Assembly (NCBI RefSeq): GCF_029167235.1
Contig: NZ_JARFTR010000078.1
Location: 18,124-82,123 of the forward strand
Origin: Kamptonema sp. UHCC 0994
GTDB taxonomy: Bacteria; Cyanobacteriota; Cyanobacteriia; Cyanobacteriales; Microcoleaceae
Length of the DNA: 64,000 nucleotides
Direction: 5' to 3'
Position 1 is the first letter of the stretch; each line of letters starts with the position of its first letter. The translations under genes and the position numbers were made by a program. The notes beneath the pieces were generated by a model. That model saw only the letters and a list, made by a program, of their open reading frames with translations. It made no database searches and had not been told where the DNA came from. Of this stretch, positions 42,484 to 52,159 are shown in pieces.

Positions 42484-43047
42484 ATGAACGGTGGAAGGCA
42501 GCGAAAAAATCAACGGCAGGGGAGGCGATCGCCACTCGTGTTACTAATGTTGATATTACTCTGGAGTATTTCTATTGGATGGCTGGCGGCACAGGCTACA
42601 AGTGTCACCGAGATTCCACAAATTGCCCAGGGAAATCAAATAGAAAGCATTGGCACTGTTGATGTGGTTCCAGAAAGGTATCAGTTAGGGCAAGAAGTTT
42701 ACAGAGACAACTGTGCCACTTGCCACATTGCTTTACCACCCCAAGTCATGCCTACTGAAACTTGGCGGCAACTATTGCAAGATCCCGAACACTACGGACA
42801 AACAATCCGATTGCTGATAGATCCGCCGCGCTTGTTAGTATGGAACTATCTGCGGACTTTTTCGCGCCTCCAATCGAAAGATGAAGAGATTCCTTACAGA
42901 GTAGCTAACTCTCGCTATTTTAAGGCTCTTCATCCCAGAGTTAAAATGCCCGAAGTTCTAAATATTAGCAGTTGTGCTACCTGTCACCCAGGGGCTTCTC
43001 AATACAATTTCCGTAAACTAACCCCTGAGTGGGTAAACTCTTCGTAA
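42484..43047 (+). CDS. Diheme cytochrome c-like membrane-anchored protein
   Basis: This 187-residue protein has an N-terminal hydrophobic helix (residues about 17-36), probably an uncleaved anchor or signal peptide, and two CATCH heme-attachment motifs (about residues 78-82 and 165-169). Between them is a conserved W..LL..PEHYG segment. The pattern fits small diheme c-type cytochromes of cyanobacteria acting on the lumenal or periplasmic side. The electron partner is unknown. It starts 10 bases after the MBL gene. Confidence 0.82.
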   Translation: MNGGRQRKNQRQGRRSPLVLLMLILLWSISIGWLAAQATSVTEIPQIAQGNQIESIGTVDVVPERYQLGQEVYRDNCATCHIALPPQVMPTETWRQLLQDPEHYGQTIRLLIDPPRLLVWNYLRTFSRLQSKDEEIPYRVANSRYFKALHPRVKMPEVLNISSCATCHPGASQYNFRKLTPEWVNSS

Positions 43048-43112
43048 TTGGAGTTTTCATAGAAACCATTTGACATCTTTTACGGATCGCGAAAGTAGGC
43101 TATCGGCAAGTT

Positions 43113-45314
43113 ATGCTAGAAATTAATTCATTGTTCGACGAATCCTATTACATTAAAACCTACCCAGAAGCCAAAGCGCAGGCGATCGGTGGACTGACTA
43201 ACTTTTTGAGTGTTGGTCGCCAGCAAGGTTATAACCCCGGCCCATTGTTTGATACGCAGTATTATCTCTCAACCTATCCAGGTGTGGCAGAGGCGGTGAA
43301 GACAGGCAAGATCACAGCGCTCGATCATTTTATCCGTTACGGTCAGTACGAAGGGCGCGATCCGATTACTGAATTCAACACTACTGAATACCTCCAGAAA
43401 AATCCCGGTGTAGCAGCAGCGATCGCAACTAGCGCAACACAGCCTGACCCATTAACAGCCTATTCCCATTTCATAAATTTCGGTCAGTTTGAGTCCCGCG
43501 ACATCAGTTCTAAATTTAATGCTAGCTACTACTTGCAGGCGAATCCAGGTGTGGCAGCGGCGATCGAAGCCAACCCCGGAAAACTCAGTCCCCTTCAGCA
43601 TTACCGCGAATATGGTATCCAAGAAGGTCGCGCCGGAGTTCCATCAGTCCCCACGCCGGGGCTAACCCCCACAAATCCCACAAGATCCGCATTCTCGATC
43701 GCCACAGACGGGTTTAGCTTTGCTAACTACGATGCAGCACCCCAGTATGCCACCCTCACTCCAGTGGAAATGCGCCGACTGTTTGGCGATGCTGTCTTGG
43801 CGAGTCCAGTCCGTAGTGACGGTAGTTTTTCCTTGACTCCAACCGCCGAAAAGTGGATGGAGTGGGCGAATAGCACCATGAAGAATGGTCATTGCGAAGG
43901 GCTGGCAGCACTGAGTTTGTTGATGTACGAGGGTAAGATTCGTCCCCAAGATTTTGGCGCGGAACGGGCTGCTGATTTGAATCTGGAAGGGAATACGAAG
44001 CTTCAGCGCGAGATTGCTTATTGGTATGCAACTGGTTTGGTCGATCGGGACACCACGGTCAAAACTTCCCCTAATGATGTTCTAGCAGCATTGCGGACGA
44101 GTTTGAACACATCAGGCTCGGCGATCGGGACATTGCGGTTCTCCAATCCTGGTGGTTCGGGAGGACATTCTGTCGCGCCGATTGGCATCACGGATTTGCC
44201 GAACGATCGGGTATCGATCGAGGTTTACGATGGCAACTATCCCAAAGAAAATCGGGAAATTATCATCGATACAGCGGCGAATACCTGGTTTTATTCCCCC
44301 GATGCCACCCTCACGGAGGATGACTATCGCGGCGATGCTGGGAGCCAAACTCTGGGGTTTGAGCCGATCGATCCTCGTCTGGGAACGCAACCTTGGGTGT
44401 TCTCCGCTGCGGCTGCATCGGACGCTAACCGCAGTCTTCGAGCTTCTACAACGATCCCCCAACTACTGCCCGACATCGACCTCACGCTCCCAACGACCAC
44501 CCAACCAACCAACATCTCGGACATAAAGCCCGAAAACCTCATTACGGGAGACATAAAAGTAGTACCTAACTTCATGGCAAAAGTCGATAGCTCGTATACG
44601 TCCTATCAGGGGGCTGTGGGAACAAAAGGGAATGAAAGTAATAAGATTTTTCCCAACGCGCCCACGATCATGGCGAATTTCCCCAGTAGTCTCCGCTCCT
44701 GGGAGAACCCAGCCCAGAATTACTACACTTTCTCCAATGATGGGTTTGTGAGCTTGGATCTCACAGCACCCAGCCAACCCACAGACTCGGAGTTTATCAG
44801 CTACATCGGTTCTGGCTATGTGTTTGAGGTCGATGGCTTAGATTTGGAACCCGGGCAAACCGATAACGTTTTCATTGTTCCCAACGATTCGGCAATTGTC
44901 TACAACACGCAGACGGGGAAAGTTCCGGAGCTATTCTTGGGGTTTGAAACGCCCGAGGCGGATTTCAGTTTTTTCCTCAATGATTTTGAGCTAGAACCGA
45001 ATGATGCAGTGGTGCTCGATATTGATGCCGAGGCGCGTTTAGTGCGGATGCGAGTCGTTACGTCATCACCGACAGGCGATACGATTTTCAGCCTCGCAAT
45101 GGAGCGAATTGGAGACGAAAGCATTGAGATATTTGACTCGGCGGATGATGGCATCACCTTGGCAGATAACGAAACCTTGTTGATTGACTACAGTAGCTGG
45201 GATGGCAACGGTAAACCTCTCCGTCTGGGCTATGATGCTAACGAAAATGGTCTACTAGACAAGGAAGAAGAATTCATGACCGAGGATGTGGGCGACAACC
45301 TACCGATAACTTGA
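43113..45314 (+). CDS. Repeat protein with putative cysteine-peptidase-like core
   Basis: Residues 1-173 contain four repeats of about 45 residues built as F(D/N)xxYYLxxxPGVAxAI...HF.xxGQxEGRD, a module found in large cyanobacterial secreted proteins. The centre (about 200-390) has NGHCEGLAAL (Cys261), GGHSVAPIGI (His352) and VYDGNYP (Asp373) in the order and spacing of a papain/transglutaminase-like Cys-His-Asp triad. The C-terminal third is acidic and strand-rich. No signal peptide is seen. The start at 43113 is the first ATG of the frame. It could be a surface peptidase or an inactive binding module; no family name is claimed. Confidence 0.65.
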   Translation: MLEINSLFDESYYIKTYPEAKAQAIGGLTNFLSVGRQQGYNPGPLFDTQYYLSTYPGVAEAVKTGKITALDHFIRYGQYEGRDPITEFNTTEYLQKNPGVAAAIATSATQPDPLTAYSHFINFGQFESRDISSKFNASYYLQANPGVAAAIEANPGKLSPLQHYREYGIQEGRAGVPSVPTPGLTPTNPTRSAFSIATDGFSFANYDAAPQYATLTPVEMRRLFGDAVLASPVRSDGSFSLTPTAEKWMEWANSTMKNGHCEGLAALSLLMYEGKIRPQDFGAERAADLNLEGNTKLQREIAYWYATGLVDRDTTVKTSPNDVLAALRTSLNTSGSAIGTLRFSNPGGSGGHSVAPIGITDLPNDRVSIEVYDGNYPKENREIIIDTAANTWFYSPDATLTEDDYRGDAGSQTLGFEPIDPRLGTQPWVFSAAAASDANRSLRASTTIPQLLPDIDLTLPTTTQPTNISDIKPENLITGDIKVVPNFMAKVDSSYTSYQGAVGTKGNESNKIFPNAPTIMANFPSSLRSWENPAQNYYTFSNDGFVSLDLTAPSQPTDSEFISYIGSGYVFEVDGLDLEPGQTDNVFIVPNDSAIVYNTQTGKVPELFLGFETPEADFSFFLNDFELEPNDAVVLDIDAEARLVRMRVVTSSPTGDTIFSLAMERIGDESIEIFDSADDGITLADNETLLIDYSSWDGNGKPLRLGYDANENGLLDKEEEFMTEDVGDNLPIT

Positions 45315-45396
45315 GATCGCCTGCTTTTCGCGATCGCGAAAAGATGTCAAATGGGTTTTTGGCAGGTTCTATAGCAGGATTTACGCAAAACTCTTT

Positions 45397-45446
45397 GTAA
45401 CGCCGCCCTCTGGGCGGTATCTTTACCGCCCGGAGGGCGGCGTTAC
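45397..45446. repeat. 50-bp CGCC palindrome overlapping glmU 3' end
   Basis: GTAACGCCGCCCTCTGGGCGGTA and its near-exact complement form an almost continuous palindrome. Positions 45423-45446 are also the last codons and stop of glmU on the minus strand. It can act as a terminator hairpin for the convergent genes on both sides. Confidence 0.85.
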
Positions 45447-46832
45447 GTCCTTCTGCAATCGCCAACCTGGTTTTACAACCTGCCGAGCTCTAGCCACTAC
45501 TAAACAATCATCGGGTACATCATCCGTAACCACAGAACCAGCAGCTATAGTAACATCATTGCCCAAGGTTAAAGGAGCAACCAATACACTATTAGAACCC
45601 GTCTTAGTGCGATCGCCAATTTCCGTCCGATGCTTGTTCACCCCGTCATAATTAGCCGTAATCGTACCAGCACCGATATTCACTTTCTCACCCAAAGTAG
45701 CATCACCCAAATAAGACAAATGAGCCGCATTAGTGCGATCGCCTAATTTCGCATTCTTCAACTCTACAAAATTACCCACCCGGCAATTTTCCCCAACTTC
45801 AGCGTGTCCCCGTAAATGCGCGTAAGGCCCAATCCGAGAATTATTCGCCACAGTGCTATCTGCAACTACTGAATAAAGTACAGTCACATTTTGGCCAATT
45901 TGACTATTTTCAATTAAACTCCCAGGCCCGATGCGACTCCCAGATCCGATCGCAGTTTTTCCCCGTAGATGCGTCTGCGGTTCGACAATTACATCCGCTT
46001 CTAACTTTACTGTATCATCAATGGTAATACTATCAGGATCGATCAGCGTTACTCCTTTTGCCATCCAGTCATCTTTGACCCGCCGTTGCAAAATATGATA
46101 AGCTGTTGCTAAGTGTTTGCGGTCATTAATTCCCAGTATTTCTTGATAGTCTTCGACATCTACTGCCATCACTGGATCGAGGTGATTTACTGTATCTGTT
46201 AAATAATATTCTTTTTGGTCATTGTCCGCCTTCAAGTGCGGCAAAATCTCGGCTAATTTCGACCAATTAAAGCAGTAAACACCCGCGTTAATTCGGTGAT
46301 TTTGTTTCTGCGCTGCCGTACAGTCTCGGTCTTCTACAATTTGTTTAACCAGATTTTGACTATCAGTAAATACTCTTCCATATCCTTGAGGATTCGGCAA
46401 ATGAGCTGTCAACAAAGTAGCCGCATTCCGGTGTTCTTTGTGAATTTGCATCATGTCTTTGATAGTTTGCGATCGCAACAAGGGGACATCTCCATTTAAC
46501 ACCAATAAATCCCCGGTAAATCCCTCTAAATGAGGTAACAATTGTTGAATAGCGTGACCAGTGCCTAATTGTTCGGTTTGTTCGACAAATTCCAGCGGCG
46601 GTAATGATAAAGATTCTTGACTTGTTCCCGATTTTCGATCGCCACTCAGGGATTCTTTAACCATTTCACCCCGATAGCCAACAATCACAATTCGCCGCGA
46701 TGGGTGAATATCAGTACAACTATAAAGTACCCGATCGAGTAGCGATCGCCCTCCCAATTCGTGCAAAACTTTGGGCAAGTCAGATTTCATGCGCGTACCG
46801 CGCCCAGCGGCTAAAATTGCTATTGCTATCAT
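45423..46832 (-). CDS. glmU: Bifunctional GlmU: GlcN-1-P acetyltransferase / GlcNAc-1-P uridyltransferase
   Basis: GlmU makes UDP-GlcNAc for peptidoglycan and surface polymers. The N-terminal half has the nucleotidyltransferase motif [22 protein letters not shown] (shortened here) and GTGHAIQ; the C-terminal half is a left-handed beta-helix of hexapeptide repeats with the acetyl-CoA site ([21 protein letters not shown]). The length of 469 residues is slightly longer than usual because the last eight or so residues (DVTPPSGR) are encoded by a palindromic repeat. It is a single minus-strand gene. Confidence 0.95.
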   Translation of the reverse strand: MIAIAILAAGRGTRMKSDLPKVLHELGGRSLLDRVLYSCTDIHPSRRIVIVGYRGEMVKESLSGDRKSGTSQESLSLPPLEFVEQTEQLGTGHAIQQLLPHLEGFTGDLLVLNGDVPLLRSQTIKDMMQIHKEHRNAATLLTAHLPNPQGYGRVFTDSQNLVKQIVEDRDCTAAQKQNHRINAGVYCFNWSKLAEILPHLKADNDQKEYYLTDTVNHLDPVMAVDVEDYQEILGINDRKHLATAYHILQRRVKDDWMAKGVTLIDPDSITIDDTVKLEADVIVEPQTHLRGKTAIGSGSRIGPGSLIENSQIGQNVTVLYSVVADSTVANNSRIGPYAHLRGHAEVGENCRVGNFVELKNAKLGDRTNAAHLSYLGDATLGEKVNIGAGTITANYDGVNKHRTEIGDRTKTGSNSVLVAPLTLGNDVTIAAGSVVTDDVPDDCLVVARARQVVKPGWRLQKDVTPPSGR

Positions 46833-46938
46833 GGGAAGATGTTACTATTTCCGGTAGATGATGATGTGGCGTTTACACATTTTAAGATGATAGGCGATCG
46901 CATTCTCACCAAATCTTTATAAAATCAAAAGAATTAAA

Positions 46939-47805
46939 CTATTGAGACCAGCGCTTTTTCCAGTGGGATGATGGCTCTTTGGGCGAAACTTGTTGCTCTG
47001 CCTGACGGCGTTGCAGTATAATTTCAGCACTATCGGACAGAGTGCGATCGCGATAGGGAATCCCCGCTTTCGTCTCTAAATGCTCTCGCTCTTGCTCTGA
47101 AAGTCCCGGCAAATCAGCCTCAGCAAAGCTTGCTGCTGTTCCCGGCCATCGCCTCCCCACAGGCGGAGTTGACCCAATTTTCAAACCTGCTGCGAGCAAG
47201 GCCACCCTCGCCGCCGCTGAGCAAGAATAAGTAGCTAAGATCCCATCTGGCTTTAAACATTTTGCCAGCAACCCTAAAAATTCAACAGTCCACAATTGCG
47301 GACAATGTGGTGGCGAGAAGGGATCGAGAAAAATTGCATCTGCTTGGAATCCCGATTTTGCTACTTGTTGGAGGGTTTGCCTAGCGTCGCCAATCAGCAG
47401 TTTAGCCTGAAATTCATCGGTTTGCAAGTCGCGATCGCGAACTACAGCCTCCAGCAATAAGGGAATAGGATTTAACCAATCTTGAAGCAAATGATGCGCG
47501 ATCGCCGCCTTTGGCACATCTGGATCTAACTCCAAACCCACCCATTCTACCCGACAATCGGGATTAACTTCCCAAATCGCCTCCAAAGCTGCCGCCGTAT
47601 TATACCCCAATCCATAGCAAACGTCAAGCAAAACCAGTGTCTGCCTTGTAGCTTTGGCTCTGAGTTGGAGAGGGCCCACAAATTTAAGCTCAGCCTCCTG
47701 TTTAGCACCTTGATTGCTATGAAAAGCCTCCCCAAATTCTACTGAAAAGAAAGTAAAAGAGCCATCAGCCGTTAGTTGTGGTGTAAACGCACTGGTATTT
47801 TGCAT
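46939..47805 (-). CDS. MnmD-like tRNA 2-thiouridine methyltransferase (DUF752)
   Basis: This is an S-adenosylmethionine-dependent methyltransferase of the MnmC N-domain/MnmD type, which completes the mnm5s2U wobble base of certain tRNAs. Motifs include FFSVEFGEAFHS near the start, LLDVCYGLGYNTAAAL (SAM site), EWVGLELDP and AIFLDPFSPPHCPQLWTVEFL. The ATG at 47805 gives 288 residues and begins just before the conserved part; in-frame starts at 47826 and 47862 extend into AT-rich and repeat sequence that overlaps the divergent gene's leader, and no ribosome-binding site decides between them. Confidence 0.8.
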   Translation of the reverse strand: MQNTSAFTPQLTADGSFTFFSVEFGEAFHSNQGAKQEAELKFVGPLQLRAKATRQTLVLLDVCYGLGYNTAAALEAIWEVNPDCRVEWVGLELDPDVPKAAIAHHLLQDWLNPIPLLLEAVVRDRDLQTDEFQAKLLIGDARQTLQQVAKSGFQADAIFLDPFSPPHCPQLWTVEFLGLLAKCLKPDGILATYSCSAAARVALLAAGLKIGSTPPVGRRWPGTAASFAEADLPGLSEQEREHLETKAGIPYRDRTLSDSAEIILQRRQAEQQVSPKEPSSHWKKRWSQ

Positions 47806-47849
47806 CCTTGAGCTTTTATTTTGCATTAATATCTTATAACATTTCTGTT

Positions 47850-47869
47850 TACCAATTACCAATTACCAA
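47850..47869. repeat. ATTACCA heptamers in a divergent promoter region
   Basis: Three ATTACCA units lie between the mnmD-like gene (minus) and the gene starting at 47880 (plus), where both promoters should be. Confidence 0.75.
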
Positions 47870-47879
47870 ATTCCTAGCC

Positions 47880-48704
47880 ATGACCGAACCTAATTATCAG
47901 GCACTTGCCAAACAAGGAAACCCAGAGGCGATCGCATTTCTACTCAACCAACAGCTAGAATCTCAAGGCATTGCTGTCACCACCAACTTGACGAATGGAT
48001 GCTTAGAAGTATTCCTAGAATCAGAGCAAGTCCCCGATCGATACGAACTCATTGATTTTGTCCGCAACCAACTCACAAACATAGAACCAGATTCAATTCA
48101 AAGAGCAAAAGTTGAAGGCAAAAAAACAGGGAGCGATTCTCCAGCCTGGAGTCAAGGATTCGGATTAGAAGTAGGCAGCTATTCAATGCTAACATTTCCC
48201 CCCGAACCATCCCAAAATTCTGAACCAATTTCAGAACCATCTAGCAACTATACAGAGGTAAAACAGCCAGAACCAATTGGTGAAGACAGAATGAGAACTA
48301 CTACAATTATAGTAGCTCTGGTCATCGGTATTTTGGGGATTTCCGTCGCTGCATTTGTAAATAAGATGGTGGCTGTAACCGAAATAAAAGCAGATAATAT
48401 CAGCAATCAAGCCGCTACTAACTCACCAAAGCCATCACAGTCTCAGTCTTTCCGAAATGCAGTTAATATTGCTATCAATGCCTCAAAATTAGCTCAATCA
48501 GCGCAAACAGAGGAAGAATGGAATTTAGTAGCGAGTCAGTGGGAGGAAGCAGTTACAATGATGAAAAAAGTACCGCCAGAAAGTGCCAATTACCAATTAG
48601 CTCAGAAAAAAGCCCTGGAATATCAAAAAAATCTTGCCTACGCTCAAGAATCAGCAAAACCAAAACCACCTAAAAATAGTATTATCAATAGAAAGAAACG
48701 ATGA
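47880..48704 (+). CDS. Single-pass membrane protein of unknown function
   Basis: This 274-residue protein has an N-terminal soluble domain (MTEPNYQALAKQGNPEAIAFLLNQQLESQGI..., about 1-100), a linker, one hydrophobic helix (about 143-163) and a C-terminal helical part (AINASKLAQSAQTEEEWNLVASQWEEAV) resembling segments repeated in several cyanobacterial membrane proteins. Function unknown. The ATG at 47880 is chosen over an upstream start at 47808 that lies within heptamer and AT-rich sequence. It overlaps the Uma2 gene by four bases (ATGA). Confidence 0.75.
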   Translation: MTEPNYQALAKQGNPEAIAFLLNQQLESQGIAVTTNLTNGCLEVFLESEQVPDRYELIDFVRNQLTNIEPDSIQRAKVEGKKTGSDSPAWSQGFGLEVGSYSMLTFPPEPSQNSEPISEPSSNYTEVKQPEPIGEDRMRTTTIIVALVIGILGISVAAFVNKMVAVTEIKADNISNQAATNSPKPSQSQSFRNAVNIAINASKLAQSAQTEEEWNLVASQWEEAVTMMKKVPPESANYQLAQKKALEYQKNLAYAQESAKPKPPKNSIINRKKR

Positions 48705-49342
48705 GTGAATTACGGATAAAACTACCTACAGATACTTGGATAGCAGCCACCTGGGAAGAATACGTAGAAACCATTGAATATCCCGCCTACGAAAAAGCCA
48801 AAGGTTACTATCACAACAGACAAATGAGGATCGAAATGACACCACTTGGACACGATCATGCCTGCGATAATACAATTATCACCTTAGCCGTTAGCCTTTT
48901 TTGCGGAGTAAAAGGCATTCTCGCAAAAGGTCTAACTAACTGTACCTATCGGAAAACAGGCTATCAAGATGCTCAACCCGATATGTCTTACTATATTGGC
49001 GAAAACGCAGATATAATTCCTTGGGGAACTTCGGTAGTCAATCTAGACATATATCCACCGCCAACTCTAGTAATAGAAGTAGCCAACAACTCAATCGCCG
49101 ACGATAAAGGCGAAAAACGGCTGCTGTATGAAGATTTAAAGGTAAAAGAATACTGGATATTAGACGTGAAAAGAATTGAAATTACTGCCTTTGCCATTGC
49201 TGAGGGAGGAAGTAGGCGAATTACTGATTCTCAAGTGTTGCCAGGATTAGCAATTTCGCTTCTAAATGAAGCTTTACAGCGCACTCGCCAGATGAATCAA
49301 AGTCAGGTAGTTTCCTGGTTATTATCCCAGTTTCAGAAATAG
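48701..49342 (+). CDS. Uma2-family (DUF820) putative endonuclease
   Basis: This 213-residue protein has the PD-(D/E)XK-like pattern of the Uma2 family, very common in cyanobacteria: PDMSYYIGE, PTLVIEVANNS and GEKRLLYEDLKVKEYWILD. Function of the family is still poorly known; a nuclease role is inferred from fold. It starts inside the stop of the preceding membrane protein gene. Confidence 0.88.
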   Translation: MSELRIKLPTDTWIAATWEEYVETIEYPAYEKAKGYYHNRQMRIEMTPLGHDHACDNTIITLAVSLFCGVKGILAKGLTNCTYRKTGYQDAQPDMSYYIGENADIIPWGTSVVNLDIYPPPTLVIEVANNSIADDKGEKRLLYEDLKVKEYWILDVKRIEITAFAIAEGGSRRITDSQVLPGLAISLLNEALQRTRQMNQSQVVSWLLSQFQK

Positions 49343-49396
49343 TTTATAACCACATAATTTCAAAATTTAATCATCATTTACTTTGAAAAATCAACT

Positions 49397-50224
49397 ATGC
49401 AAGACACAAACTCGATCGTTTCCCCAGAATGGCTGGCCGTACATCTAGACGACCCAAAAGTTATAATCATTGACTGCCGTTTTTCCCTCGCCAATCCAGA
49501 ATTAGGACAACAACAATATAAAACAAATCATATCCCTGGAGCCTTCTATTTAGACCTCAACCGCGACCTTTCCAGTCCAGTTAGCAAACATGGCGGTAGA
49601 CATCCCTTACCTAACCCAACAGAATTAGCGGAAAAATTAAGCGCGATCGGCATTACCGAAGAAACCTTAATTGTCGCCTATGATGACTCCAGATTTGCCT
49701 TTGCTGCGCGTTTGTGGTGGTTATTGCGTTACATGGGGTGCGATCGCGTCGCTATTCTTGATGGTGGCTTCAGCGCGTGGCAAACAGCCGGATATCCCAT
49801 ATCTGATACTCTACCAAAATCCCAGCCGGGAAACTTTGTCCCGCAGCTACAACCAGGATGGGTAGTAGACATTGACACCGTAAAAACACGCAAAGACCAA
49901 CCGGAAGTAGTATTAATAGACTCGCGAGAAAGCGATCGCTATCAAGGACTTAGCGAACCCATAGACCCCATCGCGGGACATATACCCAGTGCGGTAAATT
50001 ACCCTTGGCAAGGAGTGACTGGAGAGGGAGGAAAAGCGCGATCGCAATTAGAACAGCAACAGCGGTGGGCGCAAATACAACCAGCAACAGAAATTATCGT
50101 ATATTGCGGTTCTGGCGTAACAGCCTGCGTCAACCTTTTATCTTTAGAAATAGCAGGTATTCACGATGCTAAACTTTATGCCGGTAGTTGGAGTGATTGG
50201 TGTTCATATTTGGTTAACAGTTAA
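49397..50224 (+). CDS. Sulfurtransferase with tandem rhodanese domains
   Basis: This thiosulfate/3-mercaptopyruvate sulfurtransferase-type protein has two rhodanese domains. The N-terminal one (residues 1-130) has DDSRF in place of the active-site loop and is inactive; the C-terminal one (150-270) has the catalytic loop VYCGSGVTAC with Cys. Typical length of 275. The final residues VNS and the stop codon come from a GTTAACA heptamer array that starts at about 50214, as in nirA. Confidence 0.92.
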   Translation: MQDTNSIVSPEWLAVHLDDPKVIIIDCRFSLANPELGQQQYKTNHIPGAFYLDLNRDLSSPVSKHGGRHPLPNPTELAEKLSAIGITEETLIVAYDDSRFAFAARLWWLLRYMGCDRVAILDGGFSAWQTAGYPISDTLPKSQPGNFVPQLQPGWVVDIDTVKTRKDQPEVVLIDSRESDRYQGLSEPIDPIAGHIPSAVNYPWQGVTGEGGKARSQLEQQQRWAQIQPATEIIVYCGSGVTACVNLLSLEIAGIHDAKLYAGSWSDWCSYLVNS

Positions 50225-50303
50225 CAGTTAACAGTTAACAGTTAACTGTGGTGATGGGTTTCGCAAAGATTCCTTCTTCCTTCTTCCTTCTTCCTTCTTC
50301 CTT
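50214..50303. repeat. Two heptamer arrays after the sulfurtransferase gene
   Basis: GTTAACA units (50214-50246) cover the stop codon, followed 25 bases later by CTTCCTT units (50271-50303), the complement of the GGAAGAA family. Confidence 0.85.
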
Positions 50304-50389
50304 CGGCGATAAAATTAAAGGTTGAAAGTCCTCAGCTTACGCCTTAAACCTTCAACCCTCAAATTATTACAACTGCATAGCAAATAGCT

Positions 50390-52159
50390 TCATGTTGTTT
50401 TCTTCGGCATAAACATCCTTTCTAGACTCATACCAGCAACACCCAAAGTTACCAGGGCTAGTCCCGAAACCTGGATGAAAGGTATTTTCTCATTGATAAT
50501 CACCAAAGCAAACAAAGCTGTCAACGCCGGGCCTAAAGTTCCAATTACCGAAGCTAACGCCGCACCCGCAAAACGGATAGCAAAGTTATTCAACAAATAG
50601 CTAAATAGCGTCAACACCCCTAAAATAAAACCGCCAAAAATTAGGCCGCTCCAGACATTTGGATCGACAAAAACAGCTAAATTTGCTGGTAATCCCAGCC
50701 CATCAATGCCTAAAGGCAACAGAATCAAACTGACAGCAGAAAAGACAAAGATAGCTGCAAAATTAACCAAACTGAAAGGAATCGGGTGCAGTTTCCCAGC
50801 GGCCATTTGTGTCAGCAACACATAGCCAGCAAAAGTCACGCCAGCCGCTACAGCCGCCGTCACCCCTAAGCCGACATCGCCAATAGCCTTTTGGCCAAAA
50901 CTAGGCAGCGCTGCTAACAATAACCCGCTGGTAATCACGCACATTGCTAAAATGCGGAGTAGCGTAGGGCGATCGCCAAACAGTCCCCAAGAAGCAAGCA
51001 CCGTGACAATCGGATAAATAAAGAAAATCGTGATCGCTACCCCAGTCGGGATATTGCCGATCGCGATATAGATACACACCTGAGACAAAAACAAAAAGAA
51101 AGCACTACCTAAAACCTTAGTCCACAAATCGCGATCGCCATTATCGATAAACCGCCTTAAATCCTTCCACACCGACGGATAAAGGAAAGTTGCCAAAATT
51201 GGCATCAAAGCCATCACCACAATCAGCCGGATCAACAGAATCAACAGCGAATTACCGAAACCAGGGGAAACAACACCCTGCACCTCAAACAACCCAAAAA
51301 TCATCCGGGGAGCCTTAGCCTTGAGAATAATCTTCAAGGAAACATTAAATAGCGACAGCACCACCGCCGAAATCAAAGCCAGCAACAAACCTACCTGAAC
51401 TTGAGAAGCCGGTTGTTTAGCTGGAGTGGGAGCCGGTGGGGGCACAGTCGGCTCTGGCAAAGGTTTCCGAATTGCTGGAGAAGGTTGTTCCGGATGTAAA
51501 GAGTTCGTCGTATCCGTACTGTCGTAATCTCTCGGATCGAAAGTCCCATCAACTTCCTCTTCCAATTCCACCCGCAGGCGGTTAACCAGAGTCTCCAACA
51601 GAGCCTCCCCTTGGCGCTCCATACCTTCCATATTCCTGAGCCTTTGAGACAAGCTACTCTCATAAGTGCTCAAGTCTCGATCCATCATGTTGAAAGTCCT
51701 ATTGACACTCGCATCTAGCGAAGCCAATAACTCCGAGGCTCGTTCATTATAGTTATTCGCCAGAATCGGAGTCGGGAACTCCCCACTGGGGATAGCCACA
51801 TTCATTCCCTGTCCAGAATTGGCACTCAGCTCATTAAACCGTTGTACTAGCAACTCTTGCAAGTTATTGGCCAAAACTTGAGCCAACTGCTTGAGCCACA
51901 ATTGCTGTTGGTATATGTAACGCTGAGATAGGGTTTCGACTTGCTGTGAATGCAATTGACGGTATTGCTCCCGCAGTCTGTCAATATCCTCAATCAAGCT
52001 AGTTTTCTCTGTTTGGAGCCTGGTTATGTCTTCGGCTAATTGACCTCTCACATTTTCATGTAGAGTTTCTAGCTCCTGAATCACAGAATTCAGAACTTCT
52101 TCAGCCGGTTTTGCATCCCCTGCTCCGGGTCTGAGCGGTTGCTTGTCCCGTTGCGCCAT
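50390..52159 (-). CDS. DMT/EamA transporter with N-terminal coiled-coil
   Basis: This 589-residue protein has a long N-terminal soluble part (1-250) with heptad-like helices (VLNSVIQELETLHENVRGQLAEDITRLQTEKTSL) and a Pro-rich linker (about 225-250), followed by ten hydrophobic helices of the EamA/DMT type (about 255-580). DMT proteins export metabolites or drugs; the substrate is unknown. The coiled-coil extension is unusual and could tether the transporter to another protein. No partner gene is adjacent. Confidence 0.85.
   Translation of the reverse strand: MAQRDKQPLRPGAGDAKPAEEVLNSVIQELETLHENVRGQLAEDITRLQTEKTSLIEDIDRLREQYRQLHSQQVETLSQRYIYQQQLWLKQLAQVLANNLQELLVQRFNELSANSGQGMNVAIPSGEFPTPILANNYNERASELLASLDASVNRTFNMMDRDLSTYESSLSQRLRNMEGMERQGEALLETLVNRLRVELEEEVDGTFDPRDYDSTDTTNSLHPEQPSPAIRKPLPEPTVPPPAPTPAKQPASQVQVGLLLALISAVVLSLFNVSLKIILKAKAPRMIFGLFEVQGVVSPGFGNSLLILLIRLIVVMALMPILATFLYPSVWKDLRRFIDNGDRDLWTKVLGSAFFLFLSQVCIYIAIGNIPTGVAITIFFIYPIVTVLASWGLFGDRPTLLRILAMCVITSGLLLAALPSFGQKAIGDVGLGVTAAVAAGVTFAGYVLLTQMAAGKLHPIPFSLVNFAAIFVFSAVSLILLPLGIDGLGLPANLAVFVDPNVWSGLIFGGFILGVLTLFSYLLNNFAIRFAGAALASVIGTLGPALTALFALVIINEKIPFIQVSGLALVTLGVAGMSLERMFMPKKTT

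Noticed and set aside
47808..47879. Longer N-terminus for the single-pass membrane protein
   Set aside because: The extra part is translated from heptamer and AT-rich sequence that overlaps the divergent gene; the ATG at 47880 begins the clean domain.
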